A DNA stretch of 64,000 nucleotides from Beroe ovata. Lineage: Eukaryota > Ctenophora > Nuda > Beroida > Beroidae. Every line of letters begins with the position of its first letter. Position 1 is the stretch's first letter. The translations under genes and the position numbers were made by a program. Shown here piece by piece: positions 1 through 11,439 of this stretch. Below the pieces are notes generated by a model that was not told the DNA's origin, ran no database searches, and saw only the letters and a program-made list of their open reading frames with translations. Where the stretch lies: contig CAMPET010000097.1 of the NCBI GenBank assembly GCA_946803715.1, positions 181,038 to 245,037 of the forward strand, read 5' to 3'.

Positions 1-59
1 AGGGTGAGAGGGTGTGTCAGGGTGAGAGGGTGTGTCATGGTGAGAGGGTGTGTCAGGGT
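1..59. repeat. short tandem repeat, about 19-bp unit
   Basis: Three copies of a unit reading agggtgagagggtgtgtca or a close variant fill the first 59 bases; the array may extend left of the window. Simple minisatellite with no coding content. Confidence 0.85.
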
Positions 60-1063
60 ATGTAGAAACTAGAAACGTGGGTGTATAATAGAATAACGAG
101 AAGGTTCAATTTGGTCCACGAGCAAAATAGGTGTCCACTGTCCACAATCACATTCCACGTACATGATGTTGTACGTACATGATGTTGTTATTACTTCATT
201 CAAACTGTCTGGCGGCTACGCGTGATGGGTATTGCCATCGATCACTTTCATCTCCCACAAATCAGTTTGACTGCACTTGAGGGGGTCGATGAGAGCACTT
301 CAAGGGAGTTACCACACGACTTGCTAATAATAACAGCTTCATTCCCTGAACACTACAAATTGAAAAGCCCCTGGGAGTCGCAAGTCCTGTAAGTTAACTG
401 ATTAATTGTCTGTAATCACGTGACCACACTGACCAGCTTCTGACACGTTATTGGTTCCTACCACACCAGTCTCCTTGCCTTAATATGATTAACGTGTTAA
501 CGTGTACCACTGCAGCAGTACGGCTTGTGGTGCTGCTAAATCTCAGTGTTTATGATCGGCAGTTCATTGCCACATCGCTCACTATTATCTCTGTGTCCGT
601 GTGTGTGTGGGTGTTGTCATCCGCAGTTTTCACCACCCTCAGTTTCTAATACCTATGTTACATATCCAGAGAGTAAAGCCCCACCGAGTACAGGTAATTA
701 ATAATACCTGCCAAATTCCCTCCCTCCGCTATATTCCTCTTTGAGCACGTGGAAACCGTTTAATCCCGAGATAGTTTATTAAAAACTGGGGCAACGAAAA
801 GCACTGTATGCGATCTATTATAAACTTGTGTTCACTTTGCATTATCTCACACCATACACCACTGGCAAACATTGTGCTATCTGCATGAAGGTGATAACAC
901 AGCTAACATGATTTTCACTTCATTCAGATGTAAGGGTTTCAGAATAGAAAAGTATTGGTAATTTCCAAAACGTAATCACGTCCAAATTAGTTCCAAACAT
1001 TGCTACTCGACCATCAACAATTCTCACAAAAACTTGTTATTCAACTTGGCTTTCCAACCTCAG
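60..1063. other. non-coding stretch, nothing recognised
   Basis: No supported gene. A short direct repeat (gtacatgatgttg, twice near 160-190) is the only structure I noticed. No minus-strand coding sequence for the missing half of CEP290 is visible here. Confidence 0.5.
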
Positions 1064-1540
1064 GATCATCAGAAACGCGCGTACAACTACCACTCCAGCC
1101 GGCTGACTCTGCATCGGCTCACTCCGCCGCCCATCACCAGCATACTGCCACCGACACAGCAACCAGAGCAGCGCATAGGCCGCTCGTCCCGCATACAAAC
1201 CTCCAAACTCTTCCAGAAGTTGTCCAGCCCGTTCCACGCATCTCCCTTCCTCGCTCCCAAACAGACAGAGGAGCAGCGCCGAGCTACGCTCAGTAAAGTA
1301 CGACGGATCCGCACTTCCAAGGACGGTTCCGTGATAGCAATCTCGTGTGACGGTAGCATGGCATTTTCATACCTCTCACGAGTTTCGCACAAGAGCTACT
1401 GGATGAGGGAGCTACGACTCAAGTCGGAGTCACAACTCCGGCATTGCATACAGCGGATCAAACAACAGATCGGGGCTATCGTGTTTTATCTGGTGTTTGC
1501 AGGAATACTCCGCCTCTACTCGTATGCGAGATGGAGCTAG
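1064..1540 (+). CDS. possible 3' terminal exon of an unrecognised membrane protein
   Basis: An open frame runs to a TAG at 1538-1540. It has no ATG near its beginning; the sequence ttccaacctcag just before 1064 looks like a splice acceptor, so this may be a last exon whose upstream exons I cannot see. The roughly 158 residues are basic and Ser/Pro/Gln-rich, then carry a charged segment (KQTEEQRRATLSKVRRIRTS), and finish with a hydrophobic stretch (GAIVFYLVFAGILRLYSYA) that could be a C-terminal membrane anchor. It is convergent with CEP290, whose last exon ends about 400 bp away. I do not recognise the family; a chance ORF is possible. Confidence 0.3.
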   Translation, partial: DHQKRAYNYHSSRLTLHRLTPPPITSILPPTQQPEQRIGRSSRIQTSKLFQKLSSPFHASPFLAPKQTEEQRRATLSKVRRIRTSKDGSVIAISCDGSMAFSYLSRVSHKSYWMRELRLKSESQLRHCIQRIKQQIGAIVFYLVFAGILRLYSYARWS

Positions 1541-1944
1541 GGTGTATGGGAGTGGCAAAGTTGAGAAAGAAAGAAGGAAGGCGGAGATCTTTGAGAATCG
1601 ATACATCAACTTTTGCTTTTTGTTTGCTGAGAACTATAATTGTAACTCTTATTTTAACTCTATTCAAATCTAATTTTGACTCTACTTTTAATTAACTCAA
1701 TTTAAAAACAAGTGAATATTCGAGGACGGATATGCAATTATTTTTACCCCCGAGCTTTATCGCTCGATCTTTGTCATTTTCACGATGATAGTGATAGTAA
1801 TTGGACCATGGACAAGTTGCTATGTTTTAAATATTACACATTGTTGCGCAATGCTTGTTTTATTTGGCTTGATTGAAAATTTAAAAGTTTCAAGGTAAGA
1901 ATTCTATGAATTGCCAAATCGGTGAAAAAGGCGCGTGACAAAAC
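1541..1944. other. AT-rich convergent intergenic region
   Basis: About 400 bp between the possible plus-strand terminal exon and the last visible CEP290 exon. AT-rich, no feature recognised; the 3' processing signals of both genes would be expected here. Confidence 0.4.
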
Positions 1945-4900
1945 TCAACAAACCTTGGCAAGTTTTTCAGCAAGTTCTTTCTTTTCGGCGATGAGTGCCC
2001 GGACCGCCTCGCCGAATCTCTGTTGTCTCTGAAGGGGGACAGCCCCAGTATACTGTCCCCTCAGGTAACATATCGTCCTGGACAGGAGATGGACATGGGA
2101 CACCACCTTCTTGTGTTGAATGTTCTGTATCTGGGACTGATCTGCTAACTTGGACTCCATGACCAGCAACTTGTTCTGGTCCTGTAAATATGTGATATGT
2201 GTGAGATATAGCGACTATAACAATTGATCACTAGGGTGAAGTTTCGCGGTATGTTTGTGGTATTGCTGTATAAAAACCTACCTGTGCAAGTTTGATCTTG
2301 AATTCCTCAACCAACTTATTTGACTCAATTTCCCGGCTTTGTGCTTCAACTAACTTCTGTGTAAGCAGACCTATGTGATTTGTTACGAGTTAGCTATTAG
2401 CTAACACAAATTGCGGCGATTTCATTCGTGTAGCGACTTTATACTTTCATGTATCTGTAATTTCAAAGAAGGTACTAAGGTACCTGAAAAATGCCAAGTT
2501 TTAGTAACTAAAACTACTCATCTGACCGATAGTGAGTTTGTCGTCTGTCTGTTTTTGCATCTCAGCCAGGGTAAGTCTGTACTGTTCTATCTCCTTATCT
2601 CTCTGATCTTTGCGGGCTAGCAAGGTCCTAGTCTGGTCGGCAGAGATGTCGGCCGCGGTCTGAGCTCGCTTTACCTCCCCCTGAAGCGCTACTACCTGCT
2701 TCTCCAGCATCTGACAAAGAGAGATGAAATATGTTAGGGAAGCTTTCACCATCAAAACCAGTTTCAAAATGACTTGTTTGTTATGTGATTCCATCCTCGA
2801 GGAAGCAATGTGCACGTCTATGACTATCATTAATTTGCATTAATATCAATATCAAAATTTAACACCAGTAGGTAGCTGTACAGGTGAATCTCTGGAGCTC
2901 GACCACGATCCTTACCACTGTTGTGGAGTCCTTGCTGCCGACCTTGGTAGCTTCTGCCAAGTCTGCAGTCAGTGTTTTCTCCCTGTCCTGTAGACTCTTG
3001 TTCTTCTCCACTAGGTCAGAGAACTTCTGCTCGAGAGTGGAGTTCCTCTCCTCCAGCTCTTGAGTAACGGACAGCAACTGTGCAGTAGGGGGAAGGGTAG
3101 GTATCATTGTGGCTGAGATAGACCTACCTTACTATAGGTACTGCCAAACACCTCAGATTTCTATCCTTAGAGAATAATGCGTACAACCTATTCTCTAAGG
3201 ATAGAAATCAGAAGCTTGCAGAAATATCCCAAAGATAGGTATGCCGAATGATATCGGACCTTGGAGTGTTTCTTGATAGCATGGCTAGCTTTCTGCTTCT
3301 CATTGACTAATTCAACCTCCATACTGTAGATCTTATCTTCAATGTTGGTAGTCTCCCCGTCTCGTGTAGGCTCATTCACCGCTGCCAATCTCTCCTCCAA
3401 CCTCTCACACCTGCAGTCACGGAACTAATCACACATCGGTGAATTATAGTCAAGGTTCGTTAAAGGCACTGCCTAAGTAAACTAGCTAGTTGAGACTTGA
3501 GATCCGCGGATGATTGAGAATTTAGTTCATTTCAGAACGCAGTGGAAGTTCTTAGTCATGATTCATGAAAGTTATCTATAATAATCCGAGCAAATAGAGA
3601 GCAGTACGTCATAACCTCTGTGTTTTCAAGAGAAGTTCTTTTTGGCATTCAGCCAGTTCTGTCTGGGCTTGATCACTCTCCTCCCTAGCTTTATGGAGTT
3701 GCTGGGTAGCTTCTTGTAACAGTGACTCTTCTTCCAAGATTTTGCGATATTTGAGTGTAATGCTTGTGTACAACTCGTACAGTTTCTCAACATCTCTCTG
3801 TAGGTGTATGTTGATTGATTGTGCTTCTCTAGGGCTAATATCATATCAGTATGGAGGAATGCACTCGTGGACATTAGACATGATCTGTACACTTTATCAT
3901 CACCTGGGGAACACATGTTAGGAGCTGCTCCCTCAGCTGATTGATATAGTTGGTAGCTGCATCTTTGTACTGTTCCAACCATGACACCCTCTCTCTTGTC
4001 TCCCTCACTCTGTAGTCATCCAGCATCCGTAACCGCTTTATCTCCCGTTCATTGGCCTCATCACGGGCGTACAGGGACTTCAGCTCTCGCCTCATTGTCC
4101 TTTCATTGACTTTAAGTAGAACCATTCGTCGTGATGCTTCAGATATAGACTTCTTCTGGGAGTCCCCACTCTTTGCCAGCACTTGCTGAAGTCTTTCAAG
4201 TTCCTCTTTGAAAACCTGATTAAGTTATGACAGATATTTCACTGAGATAGAAAGTATCTCAGTTGAAAAACGACAGGTAATAGGTAGGTATCACTATCAA
4301 TTAAAGGTAACCGATGATGATTGATGAGTGGGACATCTCAACTTTAGCCGATGGAAAAATGGAATCGGATGCAAAAACCTCATAGTTTGGGGCATTCTCC
4401 TCAACTGCCTGTGCTGCGGCTTTCTTCTTCATCTCCATTTTGATCTTGTAGTGGTCTTCATATAACATGCCTTGCTGTGCTGTCAGTCGTGACAGTTGGT
4501 CCTGGTAGTAGTCGCAACAATGAACTACCTACTATTTTATTATGCCCACAATGAACAATGACCATGATAATGGTATAATTGATTTTCAGCAAGCTCAGGA
4601 TGTACCTGCGTGTGAAGAAGCTGCCTCTCCATCTCCTTACAGAGGCCCTCCTTCTCATCGACCTCTTGGAGAGCCACGACCAACTGCTGTGCTAGTTGCT
4701 GTGATCCGTGTCCCACAACTCCTCCCATGGCCACGCCTTGGACCTGCGGATTGGCGCCGCCAGTGGGAGCAAATCTTGCCAGATCCGCTACCGCATTCGC
4801 CCTCTCCCTCTCACACCTCCTCATCTCTTCCTTAGTACGAGTTAGCTCGAAGCGAAGTTCCATGTTCCGACCGTTGAGTTGGGATACCTGGAGCAAGGAC

Positions 4901-7900
4901 CATGTGAAACACGTTGTAACGTGATGAAACTTAACCTGGCAACGCATACTACAACACCGACCTGGGTTTTGAGGTGCTGTGTAAGATCAGGATACGATTG
5001 GTTGAGTCTTTCCTCCATAAGGGAGAGTAGTCTGTGCAAATCAGGCTGATCTTGGAGTTTGCCTAATTTTCCTGGGAGAGAATGCCGTTCAGACGAGATT
5101 CTTCTCTCTTCCTCGCCGTCATTTTCGACAAGTCACGAAAACTGAATAGGTGATTATGTGTGAATTCATACCACTTAAAGCTTCCTTAAGTGCCGCTTCA
5201 AATCTCTCCCGTTCTTTCTCTGTCTGTGTTAGTTTAGCAGTGAGCACTGCATTCTTGTTATTGACATCCTCGACTGTTTTGCTGAGATTACTGTTCTGCA
5301 CGTTTAATGACTTCAAATCTCGTCTCAGTTCAGCCACAAGTGTCTTATCCTCGTTCTTCATCTCTTGGAACTTTTCAATCATTTGCTCCTAAAAGTGTAG
5401 CTCAGATTTTAACCGACTCTTCTATTAAAGTGATACTTCAAACTTTCCGTCTATGGCTGTACTCTCGATATAATGATACCTGAATGATAGTTGAGTCGTT
5501 TGCTGAGAGACCGGCTTCAGCAGCAGCCTCCTCAATAGCTTCCAAATCTTCTGTTTTGAGACCTAACTCAACCGCCCTGAGATTCGGATGAGATGAGTCT
5601 TCCTAGGGATGCAATCAATCTAATCTAATCTAATAGATTATAGGGTAAGTGTTACTTATAAAGAGTTGAGAAAATACAGCCCCATAGGTAGTCCCTACCT
5701 ACCTGACACCCCGATGCATAGCCTGTTTCCTGAGAACCTTCTTCATCTCAACACGTTCCCTCTCGAGCCGTTCAACCTCTCCAGAAAGCAGCCTGTTGAT
5801 TGCTCTCAGCTGCTCTTGCTCGGCTGCTTTAGTGAATTTTAGCTCCGAGAGATCGATGTTCTCACTTGGACCTAGACCAAGTCGTCTCCTCATCTCATCA
5901 TTCTCATCAAGAGCCTGACACAAGTTCATCTCCAACTGGTTGATGTGCTTTGTGGTGGTGCTGATGTCACTGTCCCTGATAGCAACTTGCTTCTTCAGGT
6001 CCTTTATCTCCTATGATTAGAGAAATAGGCATCGTTATTTCGTGAGGAAACTGCGCACATGGTTTCCATGTATTGAGAAGATGTCGAGCATTCCTATTAC
6101 TCTTTTATACCCTAGGTACCTACCTGAACGGCTTCTCTCAGACCATATGTCCCATTCTCATACTGTCCAATCCTAGTGAGAGCCTCCGCAAGCTGCTTGT
6201 CCCTGTCTGCCGAGTCTGCTTCCACTTTTCTCAGTCTCTCCCGTTCTGCCTTCGCGGCGTTCTTGTAATCACTGACCAGGTTCTCAAGATGATTAGTCTC
6301 CTTCACTGCCTCAGTGGCTTGGAGCTCCTCTGCAAACTCGCCCATCAGTTGCATCTGCTTGTACCCCTCGTCTAGCTCACGCTTCAGGTCCTGTTAACCC
6401 GGAATCTTATTAACTTCTTCAATTTTTCAGGATATAATACGATGTATAAGGAACGGTCACCTATTATAATTGAGTATATTATGAATTAATCTATATCGTG
6501 TTATAGCATTTCAGTCATTGAAAAATATCAAAATATGATCTCAATATTCTGAAAAGTTCAAATCACCTCTATCTGTTTATCCTTGTCAGCCACTGCTTGC
6601 GTCAACTCTGCCATGACTTTCTTATCAGCATCCAGTTTTGTAGCATCCAGTTGCTGCATCATAATGTGGTTCTTCTTCCTTTCTTCTACCAACTTCTCCT
6701 CTGTGTCGTTAAGGAGTGTCTGCCATTTCTCCACCTCAGCGTTAACATGACTCATCACTCTGTTATCAACATTTCCTTGCTCAAGGAGTGCTTCCTGTAG
6801 ATCGCCAACTTGCAACTTCAGACCTTCGTTCTCCTCCTACAGAATGGCTTATGATTTTTAAGGTACCTAACATCAGCAATTGTTATCAAAGAGTGGTAGG
6901 AACCCCCGTCCCCCAGTGTCTCATGCGCTCAGTTACTCATACTTGCCGATTGCATGAGAAGCACCTATTCCTATAGTTGGTAATGATTAGTGATTACCGA
7001 ATTACCTACTTAAGTGATGAGTGTCCTACCTCAAGGCGGGCATTTGTCTTATCAGTCTCAGTGATAACTGTCTTCATTGCAGAGTACTCCTCAGTCAATT
7101 TTACAAGGTCTTCAGTTGCAGATTTCAGTTTCTTCGTGACTTCTTCAACTTCGTCTGATAGATTTGTCTTGATGTTTTAAGCTGTATAAATTTCTAGCAA
7201 CCTGCCACTTGATTCAATTACGCTTTCAAAAGGACGGTTCAGACTAAAATCTTCTGTGAAAATAGAAATCAAACCTTTCAGAAACTCATTTGCTTCATTG
7301 AGCTCTTGGATCTCTGACATGAACTTAGTGTGCTCTTGGCTTTGGATTCGTTTCATAAGCCGACCCTCATCTCCATCACGCTTTATCATAAGCGCTTCTC
7401 GCTGTGCTTCCATCTGCAATTGACTAATTGATAAAACGATGTGATAGTAAGAGATTTTTTGATCGGGTGATTGCATGAATTGCGTGCAGCAAGGGAAGTA
7501 AAATGATAGCGATAAAAACGATAGCGATGAAATGAAAACGTTTATTTCCTGTCATATTAGGTTAGAAATTTAGAATTTGGGAGGAGATTGTACAGTGAGA
7601 GGATGTAGGAAATACAATGCGGAGACCTGGTTCTTCAAATCAAGAATATCCTTCTTGAGCTGGTCGTTATCTCCCTCAAGACGCCTGTTAATTGCTTTGC
7701 ACTCCATGAAGTCATTTGTTATCTTCTCTACGTTTCCTCTGGGGAGTTTTGATCGAAAATATTACTGGAAGAATTGATTAAATCTACCGCGGAATATCTG
7801 AAATAGGTACTATGGTACCTACCTTGAAGTGGTAGCTTCCGTCCCTAAGTCCTTAACCTCTTTTTTCAGTTTCTCATTCTCAGCTTCAAGAGTTCTCAGT

Positions 7901-8471
7901 TCATCACGTAAATATCGAGCGTCTCTTCCTGAATACAGTTAATTTCTCTCGCTGTGTTTGTGTGTATATGTGTATGTGTGTTGTGTATGTGTGTATGTGT
8001 GCGTGTCTGTACTCTATGTGTGCGTGTGGGTACCTACCTACCTGTTCCTCCAAGCTGCAAATCGCTTATGGCAGACTCTTTCGCCTTCAGCTCATTTTGA
8101 AGTTTCGATATTCTGCTTTCTGCATTATTAACCAGTTCTGTACCATAGCTCTCAACAGCATGCAGATCTTCAGTTTTTTGCTCTACAACTATGCTGCGGG
8201 GCATGAAATTCATATAATAAAGTTCTGAGGCTGCAATTTGTCCAATTCAAATTTTCAGCTCGTTTTTGGGAGCAATAATTATACGACTAAAATTTCCGAA
8301 TTATCAAAACCCTGCTATGTGAAGGAGGTGTTTCACATTGGAAAGATCAGACAAATCCGAATCACTGATGTCTCCAAGAAGGATCTCGCATATTTCATGA
8401 TGAAATTCATCCTCAGAATCTTTCAACTTCTTCTCAGTCAAGCTCCCGAGAAATTCCCAATCTATGCCCAT
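1945..8471 (-). CDS. CEP290: CEP290-like ciliary transition-zone coiled-coil protein, N-terminal half
   Basis: CEP290 is a long coiled-coil protein linking microtubules to membrane in the ciliary transition zone. I chained 21 exons by GT/AG sites and phase: 8311-8471 (ATG at 8471), 8042-8193, 7823-7928, 7627-7738, 7275-7413, 7030-7154, 6567-6836, 6124-6390, 5703-6010, 5480-5576, 5172-5388, 4962-5071, 4606-4887, 4379-4501, 3904-4215, 3616-3828, 3260-3410, 2916-3077, 2527-2710, 2282-2370, 1954-2181. The 3904/3828 join needs a donor about 11 bp further on (3893) to hold frame; the other phases fit. Landmarks are MGIDWEFL at the start, GRDARYLRDEL, GLGPSENIDLSELKF with a following VERLERERVEMKK, and RGQYTGAVPL near the end, each with a counterpart in vertebrate CEP290. 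About 1,270 residues are visible against 2,479 in human. The last exon has a GT donor after 1954 but also reads into a stop at 1945, so the C-terminal half is lost, displaced or outside the window. Confidence 0.85.
3154..3211. repeat. perfect intronic hairpin with about 23-bp arms
   Basis: The sequence from 3154 to 3176 (core tttctatccttagagaata) is repeated as its reverse complement at 3189-3211, separated by 12 bases. It lies in the CEP290 intron between the exons at 3260-3410 and 2916-3077. It could be a tiny MITE or an RNA hairpin. Confidence 0.85.
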
Positions 8472-8776
8472 GATTCATTCAATAATCTGCTAGGTATAAT
8501 AAAGTGATGGGTTATAGAAACACTTTGTGTAGAGATTCTTCACAATGTCTATGTCATGATTCGTGAATAAATTCTATACGTCTTGATAAAATTGATGAAA
8601 TTCCGCCACAAATTTTCTCTTCATGATCCATTTCCCCAATATTATTAGTTCGTAGTAAATACCCGATATAGGAAAATTTCTCATAAATTAAATGAAAACA
8701 CAGGTGCCTGCAATGAACCATATGGTTCATCTCTACAACTATTGAACTGAATCACTGAATCAAGCGGATTAGTCTA
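8472..8776. other. intergenic spacer holding the presumed CEP290 promoter
   Basis: About 300 AT-rich bases between the CEP290 start codon and the stop codon of the next minus-strand gene. No TATA box or other motif can be assigned with confidence. Confidence 0.4.
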
Positions 8777-10105
8777 TCAGCACATGTGGGCGTGCTTGCA
8801 AACTCCACCACACATCTGTGTCCCCGGAGGGCATTCTCCTGTGTGGGAGGCCCAGGTACCGCAGTTGTTACACGTCCTCTTGCACTCCACTGTCCAGTAA
8901 GTGCTGTTTTTATCCTCTATGTCACATTGATCCAAATCACAGTCTTCCCTGGTATTTTCAAACTGTTCACAGTCTGGATGGGGGTCAGTCAGAACTGGGT
9001 CGAAGTCAGCAGGTTCATCTTCACCAAGATCATCCACTATCCCTGTAGGTACCATCACAGGGTAGCATGCGTATCTCCAAAGATGACAATGAAAGTGGTT
9101 TCGAATGAAGCGGAGATATCCATGATCTCCCCATTCGTTGCCCCAGGAATTTTTCATTAGTACATATTCCGGTGTGTAACCAACAAGTGTCACAGCGTGA
9201 TTTGCCCACTTCTTTTCTTTGCATTTCTCATCTTTCCAAAGACCTCTCTTGTATGGGTAGAAATCGTCTGTAACTGTGAAAGCAATGGCTAGCACATGCT
9301 CCGCCAATGCTTCAATAACTGCTTCTTCTGTGCGAGGTCGAACCATCACGAAGCGTGTCACACGAGCTCCAACCATGGAATTCTTCTTGAGGTGAGCCTC
9401 ACACTTACAATCACTCTCATGGTAGCTGTAATCCGCAGCAGATGCCAAATGATTGTGACGCTTGATGTAATCATACGAGTTCATGTACCAACCCCCTCTA
9501 CATCCATTGTAATAGTAGTTATACCAAATTCGTCCTCTGACCTCCAACATTCTTGATGACCCCTCGTAGGTACAATCAAGGAGTTCTTGTTCTGAGAACT
9601 TTCTCAAAACCCCAGTATACTGCTTGTACTCGCCTTCAAAGGAACCGATTGCTGCAAACGCCCAGCAAGAACCGCAATTGGACTGATCTTGAACTGGAGT
9701 GACCATACCCTCTTCAATGTAGTCTCTCGATTCTGGTATGACTGATCGTTTTCGCCTTCGGTTCGATAGGTTGGCAGGGCCCAGATTAGCAACTGCTTGC
9801 TCAGCCATAGTTGCATTAACTCCTAAGAAGGATTGCTTTTCCTCCTCTGTCATGATAGAGAACTCGTTGAGTTCGTACTCTGCCTGCTGATTCTCATCCT
9901 CATTTAGGGTCGCCACTCTTTCTGCTGACTTCTTGAATATCCGGAAGCGAATCCGATCCTCACGGGGCATGAAGTTGGTGTGGTGAGAGTCCTTGAAGTC
10001 CTGATAGAGCTTCATTGTCTCTCTTGGTGACTTTAAGACGTCTCTTAGGGAAGTACCAGCCACTAAAGGCGGTAGCATAATCGTGAGAATAAGTGTGGGA
10101 ATCAT
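8777..10105 (-). CDS. secreted papain-family cysteine protease with C-terminal ShKT domain
   Basis: Complete intronless ORF of 442 residues. A hydrophobic signal peptide (1-17) precedes an I29-like propeptide (about 30-95, with YELNEFS resembling the GxNxFxD motif) and a C1A peptidase domain (about 122-352). Catalytic residues are present: Gln141 and Cys147 in QSNCGSCWAF, His303 in ANHAVTLVGY and Asn319 in KNSWG; GCRGG at 201-205 is also typical. A basic run, RRRKR (116-120), sits exactly at the propeptide/protease border and reads as a furin-type site. After an acidic linker come a six-cysteine ShKT domain (about 375-415, ending in TCNNC) and a short Cys-rich tail (CPPGTQMCGGVCKHAHMC). It should be a secreted active endopeptidase; substrate unknown. 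It is a paralogue of the genes at 13045 and 43422. Confidence 0.9.
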   Translation of the reverse strand: MIPTLILTIMLPPLVAGTSLRDVLKSPRETMKLYQDFKDSHHTNFMPREDRIRFRIFKKSAERVATLNEDENQQAEYELNEFSIMTEEEKQSFLGVNATMAEQAVANLGPANLSNRRRKRSVIPESRDYIEEGMVTPVQDQSNCGSCWAFAAIGSFEGEYKQYTGVLRKFSEQELLDCTYEGSSRMLEVRGRIWYNYYYNGCRGGWYMNSYDYIKRHNHLASAADYSYHESDCKCEAHLKKNSMVGARVTRFVMVRPRTEEAVIEALAEHVLAIAFTVTDDFYPYKRGLWKDEKCKEKKWANHAVTLVGYTPEYVLMKNSWGNEWGDHGYLRFIRNHFHCHLWRYACYPVMVPTGIVDDLGEDEPADFDPVLTDPHPDCEQFENTREDCDLDQCDIEDKNSTYWTVECKRTCNNCGTWASHTGECPPGTQMCGGVCKHAHMC

Positions 10106-10140
10106 GTTGTCCGAAATGAATGAAGAGCAAAGTAGGGATC

Positions 10141-10146
10141 TTTATA
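10141..10146 (-). promoter_or_regulatory. TATA box of the cysteine protease gene
   Basis: TATAAA on the minus strand, 36 bp upstream of the ATG at 10105. This spacing implies a 5' UTR of only about 10 nucleotides. The other two papain-family genes have TATAAG at similar positions. Confidence 0.5.
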
Positions 10147-10543
10147 AGACAAGGTATTAGCACTTTCGAATTGTTGTCTTGTGTCAAGTGCAGCTGGTGT
10201 TCTTCAACAACAAAAGAACGGACGGCAGAGTCACCAACCTCTCATAATTTGATGACAAGAGGACACTTCCATTGTTACCAATGGAGACAGAAACCAGACA
10301 ATGAGAGTGTCAACCGGAGTCAGAATCACTGATGTGAAAAAGAAACTGTCTACAAACATTAACCAGGCTCATTAAACTTTGAATTGTCTAAAATATATCA
10401 AAATAAGAAGAAGCGTGGCGATAATCATAAATGTCAAAAATTCAAGCTTGAGTGAATACCTGTTAATAAAACAGTTGTTACAGTAGGTAAGATAGGTGTA
10501 AAATATTGCTAGTATATTTATACACCTAGTAAATTTTGTAAAT
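10147..10543. other. AT-rich upstream region
   Basis: About 400 bp with no recognised gene, ending at a single n (10544) that probably marks a collapsed assembly gap. May hold upstream control elements of the minus-strand protease. Confidence 0.35.
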
Positions 10544-10544
10544 N

Positions 10545-11439
10545 CTGGAGCAGGTTGAGCTCCAACACATCAACCTTACCCGGGATCTGGGGACATTCAC
10601 CCGCTTCATTTACCCAGATCTCAGCAACACTGACCCCAACTCAGTCATCTTAGCCACACTCAACGCCACCATCGACAGCATCAACTCCCAACTCATCGAA
10701 GAGGCTCCAGGAGTTTCCATTACATACAGGTATGAAAAAGTGGTACGCAAGCAAACAATTCTTCTTCCATTATATCCATCTCCACAATACCTAACTTATT
10801 GAACAATCATGATACATTCCACTCAGATCTGTAGACTCTGCCGTATCTGAAGAAGAGGAGGAAAACTACCCTCCTGAGTTTCTCAACACTATCGAGATGG
10901 GTTGTCTCCCTCCACATCGACTCAGGCTCAAGATAGGGACACCCATCATCATCATTAGAAACATACAACACCCCATCATGGTTAACGGCACCAGAGCAAC
11001 AGTCACTTGCCTTCACCCTAACGTCATTGAAGCTACAAAACTCGATGGCACCACAATCCTCATTCCACGCATCTCCATTATCCCTTCGGACTCCAACAAC
11101 ACCATTCAATTCAAACGAAAGCAATTTCCGGTTAAGCCGTGCTACGCGATGACAATAAATAGATCTCAAGGCCAGGTCATTAGCTGACAAATTCGTCAAC
11201 GTTTACTTTCCATTACCACGTTTGTGATATTGATATTATTGGAACGTCATCTCATGCTATTATGATAACATTAACAGGACTTCTCACGAGTAGGACTACA
11301 CCTCATCCACCCTTGCTTCACACATGGTCAGCTCTGCGTCGCCCTCTCACGTACCTCACAGCCCTCAGACATTATAGCCCTAATTGACACTGAAACTGAC
11401 CTTACCTCCAATCCTGTGTACAAGGAATGCTTCACGTAG
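10545..11439 (+). pseudogene. C-terminal fragment of a Helitron-type PIF1 helicase
   Basis: Three exon-like blocks join in phase: 10545-10729, 10827-11175 and 11278-11439 (TAG). The product ends as Helitron helicases do: PPHRLRLKIGTPIIIIRN, then FKRKQFPVKPCYAMTINRSQGQ (helicase motif region), then a block containing HGQLCVALSR. The N-terminal Rep and Walker A parts are absent because the sequence starts at the assembly gap at 10544. The introns could be real, as in some animal Helitrons. I treat it as a truncated, non-autonomous remnant. A 24-bp sequence ending CTAG-T about 500 bp downstream may be the element's 3' terminus. Confidence 0.75.
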
